DNA of 8,995 nucleotides. Source: Acidobacteriaceae bacterium. Lineage in GTDB: Bacteria; Acidobacteriota; Terriglobia; Terriglobales; Acidobacteriaceae. The notes below the pieces were generated by a model. That model saw only the letters and a list, made by a program, of their open reading frames with translations. It did no database searches and had not been told where the DNA came from. Shown here in pieces: positions 6,322 through 8,995 of the stretch (positions are counted from its first letter, which is position 1; each line of letters begins with the position of its first letter). The position numbers and the translations under genes were made by a program. Location: positions 1 to 8,995 of the forward strand of contig JASHVU010000453.1 of assembly GCA_030044455.1 (NCBI GenBank), in the 5' to 3' direction.

Positions 6322-6696
6322 TTGCCACAGGCCGGCCAATGCGCAACGCTCGTCTCAGCAAACGAAGAGCCTCTCTACGCCGAGCTCTGGCTCTCACTCG
6401 CTTCGCTGCTTCGCAGTTACACCGCTGTGCACGGCCTCCACGAGGGAATTCAAGCAGAGATCGAATTTGATGAGCATCGCATCAGGGCTAGGAACCGGAG
6501 CCGCTGGCTGCAACTTGATCGCAACAACAACACTGTCACCTGGACGCGAGAAAATGGATCTAGCGGGGTGCTGGAATTGACCGATCACGGCCGGCTTCGC
6601 AACCTTGAAGGTGAACACGATATGGATATGGCCGCGGAAGCGTGGGCGCGGGAGATCATGCTCGACCCTTCACCAAAAATGGAACGGAAAGGATAG
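6322..6696 (+). CDS. Unknown 124-aa protein directly upstream of nuoE
   Basis: I do not recognise this protein. The only start that fits is TTG 6322: an in-frame TGA lies at 6307-6309 and no ATG or GTG follows in a useful place. GAAGGA (6308-6313) sits 8 bases before the TTG and supports it. The product is soluble, without signal peptide or membrane helix. It has a helix near 17-35 (LYAELWLSLASLLRSYTAV), a beta-like middle with alternating hydrophobic residues around RWLQLD (61-66), TVTWTRENG (71-79) and GVLELTDHGRL (82-92), and an acidic helix MDMAAEAWAREIM (101-113). Its TAG stop is 2 bases before the nuoE ATG, and its last codons contain the nuoE ribosome binding site, so the two are probably co-translated. 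A role in complex I is possible but unproven. Confidence 0.68.
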   Translation: MPQAGQCATLVSANEEPLYAELWLSLASLLRSYTAVHGLHEGIQAEIEFDEHRIRARNRSRWLQLDRNNNTVTWTRENGSSGVLELTDHGRLRNLEGEHDMDMAAEAWAREIMLDPSPKMERKG

Positions 6697-6698
6697 CC

Positions 6699-7211
6699 AT
6701 GAACCCTGAATCCATGTCGATCTTTTCGCCCCAGCTGGCCGCGCGCTTTGACGCGCTGGTTCAAAAGTATCCCGTGAAGCGCTCGGCTCTGATTCCCATG
6801 CTGCTCTACGCGCAGGACGAGATTGGCTACCTCTCTGATGCAGTGATCGCCGAAGTCGCCAACCGCATCGGCATCACCGAACTCGAAGTGCGCAACGTGG
6901 CCACCTACTACTCCATGCTTCGCTTCAAGCCCGCCGGCAAATACAACATCCAGGTCTGCACCAACATCAGCTGCATGCTGCGCGGCGCCTACGAAGTCTT
7001 CGAGCGCTTCCAGGAAGAGCTCGGCATCGGCGAAAAAGGCACCACGCCTGACGGCGTCTTCTCTCTCGAAGAAGTTGAGTGCATCGGCGCGTGCTGTTGG
7101 GCGCCGGCCATTCAGATCAATTACGAATTTCACGACGAGCTCTCGCCCGACCACGTGCCGGGCATTCTCTCCGGCTATCGGGGTAAAGCCCGTGCGGAAG
7201 GGAGTCACTGA
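6699..7211 (+). CDS. nuoE: NuoE, complex I 24 kDa [2Fe-2S] subunit
   Basis: NuoE carries the N1a binuclear cluster next to the FMN site of NuoF in the NADH-oxidising module. The thioredoxin-like fold family is recognised by CTNISC (Cys87, Cys92; C-x4-C) and CIGAC (Cys128, Cys132; C-x3-C), the four cluster ligands. Cys133 is an additional neighbouring cysteine. The N-terminal helical domain (about 10-75) contains the typical LIPMLLYAQDEIGYL and VRNVATYYSML segments. The length of 170 residues is normal. ATG 6699 has GGAAAGGA (6686-6693) 5 bases upstream; a GTG at 6642 in frame would overlap the preceding gene and is not needed. The stop overlaps the nuoF ATG by one base (TGATG). Confidence 0.97.
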   Translation: MNPESMSIFSPQLAARFDALVQKYPVKRSALIPMLLYAQDEIGYLSDAVIAEVANRIGITELEVRNVATYYSMLRFKPAGKYNIQVCTNISCMLRGAYEVFERFQEELGIGEKGTTPDGVFSLEEVECIGACCWAPAIQINYEFHDELSPDHVPGILSGYRGKARAEGSH

Positions 7212-8527
7212 TGCCGCGCCTGGTTTCCCATCCCGACGAGGTCAAGATCATCTCGCGCCGCTTTGGCATGGGCGCGGAAAAGATCGATCGTTACGTCGAA
7301 CTCGGCGGCTACGAAGCTGCGAAGAAATGCCTCGCTCAGGGACCCGAGTGGATCATCGCCGAGATGAAAACCAGCGGCCTGCGCGGCCGTGGCGGCGCGG
7401 GCTTCCCGACCGGAATGAAATGGTCGTTCGTTCCCAAGCAGTCGGCCAAGCCCAAATATGTTCTGGTAAACGGTGACGAGAGCGAGCCCGGCACCTGCAA
7501 AGATCACCTCATCTTCCTGCACGATCCACACGCCGTCATCGAAGGCACCATCATCGCCGGCCTCGCCATTGGCGCAAAGGTCGGCTTCATTTATCTGCGC
7601 GGCGAATATCGTTACCTGATCGAAATCGTTGAAAAGGCCGTAGCCGATGCCTACGAACGCGGGTTTCTGGGCAAGAACATCTTCGGGTCCGACACCGAGT
7701 TTGAAGTCATTACGCAGACCGGCGCGGGGGCTTACGAAGTGGGCGAAGAATCGGCCCTGATGGAGTCGCTCGAAGGCAAGCGCGGCGTTCCTCGCATCAA
7801 GCCGCCCTTCCCTGCTGTGGTGGGGTTGTACGGCGGGCCGACCGTGATCAACAACGCGGAGACCATCGCTTCGGTGCCGCACATTATCGACATGGGCGGT
7901 GCAGCTTATTGCGGGGTTGGCTCGCCGCGCAACGGCGGCACGCGCCTGTTTGGCCTGAGCGGCCACGTTGAGCGCCCCGGCGTTTATGAACTGCCCATGG
8001 GCTACAACCTCAAGAAGATGATTTATGAAGTGGGCGGCGGAGTGCGCGGCGGACGCAAACTCAAAGCCGTGGTTCCGGGCGGCTCATCTACCCCGGTGCT
8101 GTTGCCGGAAGAAATCGAAAACCTCGGCATGGATTTCGACCAGGTGGGCAAGGCCGGCTCTATGCTTGGCTCGGGCGGCGTCGTGGTGATCGACGACCAG
8201 ACCTGCATTGTGGAATTCGCGCTGCGCACCATCAGCTTTTACCAGCATGAGAGCTGCGGCTGGTGCATCCCATGCCGCGAGGGAACGGATTGGCTCAAGA
8301 AATCTCTCACTCGCTTCCATGCCGGATTTGGCGCGGCCAGCGACATCGACAACATTCAGTACCTCGCTGAGAACATGCTGGGCCGCACCTTCTGCCCGCT
8401 GGGCGACGCAGCCGCGATGCCGACGATCGGGTTTGTCAAAAAGTTTCGCAAGGAGTTCGAAGATCATTTGAACGGCAAGCCCTGCCCGTTTGCGAAGCAC
8501 GGCGCGCCACAGTTGACGGTTGTATAG
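7211..8527 (+). CDS. nuoF: NuoF, complex I 51 kDa NADH- and FMN-binding subunit
   Basis: NuoF oxidises NADH through FMN and passes electrons to the N3 [4Fe-4S] cluster. All expected parts are visible in the 438 residues: the glycine-rich nucleotide loop GLRGRGGAGFPTGMKW (56-71), the acidic loop NGDESEPGT (87-95), the GEE segment (178-180) followed by SLEGKRG (186-192), KPPFPA (197-202), and the cluster ligands ESCGWCIPC (Cys349, 352, 355) with TFCPLGD (Cys395). The sequence GAGAYEVGEE differs from the commoner GAGxYICGEE, so a conserved-looking cysteine is replaced by Val; it is not a cluster ligand. Start ATG 7211 overlaps the nuoE stop, and coupled translation is likely. nuoG does not follow immediately. 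Confidence 0.98.
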   Translation: MPRLVSHPDEVKIISRRFGMGAEKIDRYVELGGYEAAKKCLAQGPEWIIAEMKTSGLRGRGGAGFPTGMKWSFVPKQSAKPKYVLVNGDESEPGTCKDHLIFLHDPHAVIEGTIIAGLAIGAKVGFIYLRGEYRYLIEIVEKAVADAYERGFLGKNIFGSDTEFEVITQTGAGAYEVGEESALMESLEGKRGVPRIKPPFPAVVGLYGGPTVINNAETIASVPHIIDMGGAAYCGVGSPRNGGTRLFGLSGHVERPGVYELPMGYNLKKMIYEVGGGVRGGRKLKAVVPGGSSTPVLLPEEIENLGMDFDQVGKAGSMLGSGGVVVIDDQTCIVEFALRTISFYQHESCGWCIPCREGTDWLKKSLTRFHAGFGAASDIDNIQYLAENMLGRTFCPLGDAAAMPTIGFVKKFRKEFEDHLNGKPCPFAKHGAPQLTVV

Positions 8528-8584
8528 GGGCGAGAGTGAAAGTGCAAGGTCGGATCAGAATTATCGAACGAACAGGAGGCCTGG

Positions 8585-8992
8585 ATGCGTAACGTGATCA
8601 ATCTCGCGTATCTAGGACTGTATGTCTGTGCCACTCTGATCCAATATGCTCATCCACCAGCCGTAAGTCAGATTCCTTACGCATTCGTGTGGGCCATCGC
8701 CGCCTTTACTTATCCGCTAGTTCTTGCATTCGGAGTTTCTGGCGCCGGTTTTTGGAAGGGCATGCTGACCATCTTGTTCATTCCTGTGATTGCGCAGGCG
8801 TTAGAATGCTTCCTTTATCTCTGGAGGACAGACGGTTTCCAGCACGGAGATTCTGACACTGTCGTTTTTCTGGCGTTTTACTTAATCGCCCCATTGACCG
8901 CTCCGATTATCTGGTACCCACTGGGATATTTGGTATCGCGGCTGGTGGTTCGGAAGAACTCACCCCGGGTGTTCGGATTGGGAAAATCGTAA
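8585..8992 (+). CDS. Unknown four-helix membrane protein (135 aa)
   Basis: I do not recognise this protein. AGGAGG (8574-8579) lies 5 bases before ATG 8585, the strongest ribosome binding site in the window, so the gene and its start are well supported. Four hydrophobic helices are predicted (about 4-21, 31-50, 57-78, 92-119) with a short hydrophilic loop RTDGFQHGDSD (81-91) and a basic C-terminal tail (RKNSPRVFGLGKS) that probably faces the cytoplasm. Base composition is near 50% G+C (30 of 60 in 8821-8880), below that of nuoF. It starts 57 bases after the nuoF stop, where other nuo genes would be expected. It lacks the charged helix residues of known pumping subunits, so I do not consider it a complex I subunit. 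Confidence 0.8.
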   Translation: MRNVINLAYLGLYVCATLIQYAHPPAVSQIPYAFVWAIAAFTYPLVLAFGVSGAGFWKGMLTILFIPVIAQALECFLYLWRTDGFQHGDSDTVVFLAFYLIAPLTAPIIWYPLGYLVSRLVVRKNSPRVFGLGKS

Positions 8993-8995
8993 GGG

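Noticed and set aside
6245..6580. Open frame of 111 codons running through the hairpin cluster on the plus strand
   Set aside because: Its first part is a translation of the palindromic repeat and the rest overlaps the better-supported 124-aa gene in another frame.
7205..7966. Long minus-strand open frame of 253 codons opposite nuoF
   Set aside because: It lies wholly opposite a highly conserved gene; long antisense frames are expected in GC-rich coding DNA with this codon use.

Overview
The window most likely comes from an acidobacterium (Acidobacteriota, Terriglobia-like). I infer this from the protein style of the complex I subunits, a heme-copper oxidase subunit III with a glycine-rich N-terminus, and a cluster of short GC-rich hairpins with TTCA/TTTA/ATA loops that I recall as an abundant intergenic repeat in that phylum. 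Taxonomy rests on memory of such sequences, not on a search. Most core genes are GC-rich; several unrecognised genes look close to 50% GC.

Bases 1-1815 hold a split vitamin B6 locus: the last codons of pdxS (PLP synthase, lyase subunit), then a gene for a probable exported protein of unknown function, then pdxT (glutaminase subunit), which has an unusual N-terminal extension. Bases 2002-2766 encode an orphan heme-copper oxidase subunit III with five predicted membrane helices. A small unknown gene on the minus strand (2847-3188) converges on it. A 384-base divergent intergenic region follows, with imperfect hairpins and a candidate promoter for the next operon.

Bases 3573-8527 are the front part of a respiratory complex I (NADH:quinone oxidoreductase) operon in the order nuoA, nuoC, nuoD, unknown 105-aa gene, hairpin repeat cluster, unknown 124-aa gene, nuoE, nuoF. 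NuoA belongs to the proton-pumping membrane arm, NuoC and NuoD to the quinone-reducing Q module, NuoE and NuoF to the NADH-oxidising N module. Two things are unusual. nuoB, normally between nuoA and nuoC, is absent from this window. Two unrecognised small genes and a repeat cluster lie between nuoD and nuoE, although both genes fit the operon tightly (4-base overlap with nuoD; 2-base gap to nuoE). After nuoF, where nuoG might be expected, there is a small gene for a four-helix membrane protein with a strong ribosome binding site.

I saw no CRISPR array, tRNA, rRNA, transposase, phage gene or defence system. The best leads are the remodelled complex I operon with its two unknown co-encoded proteins, the repeat cluster that seems to supply a start signal to one of them, and the interrupted pdxS-pdxT pair with an extended PdxT.
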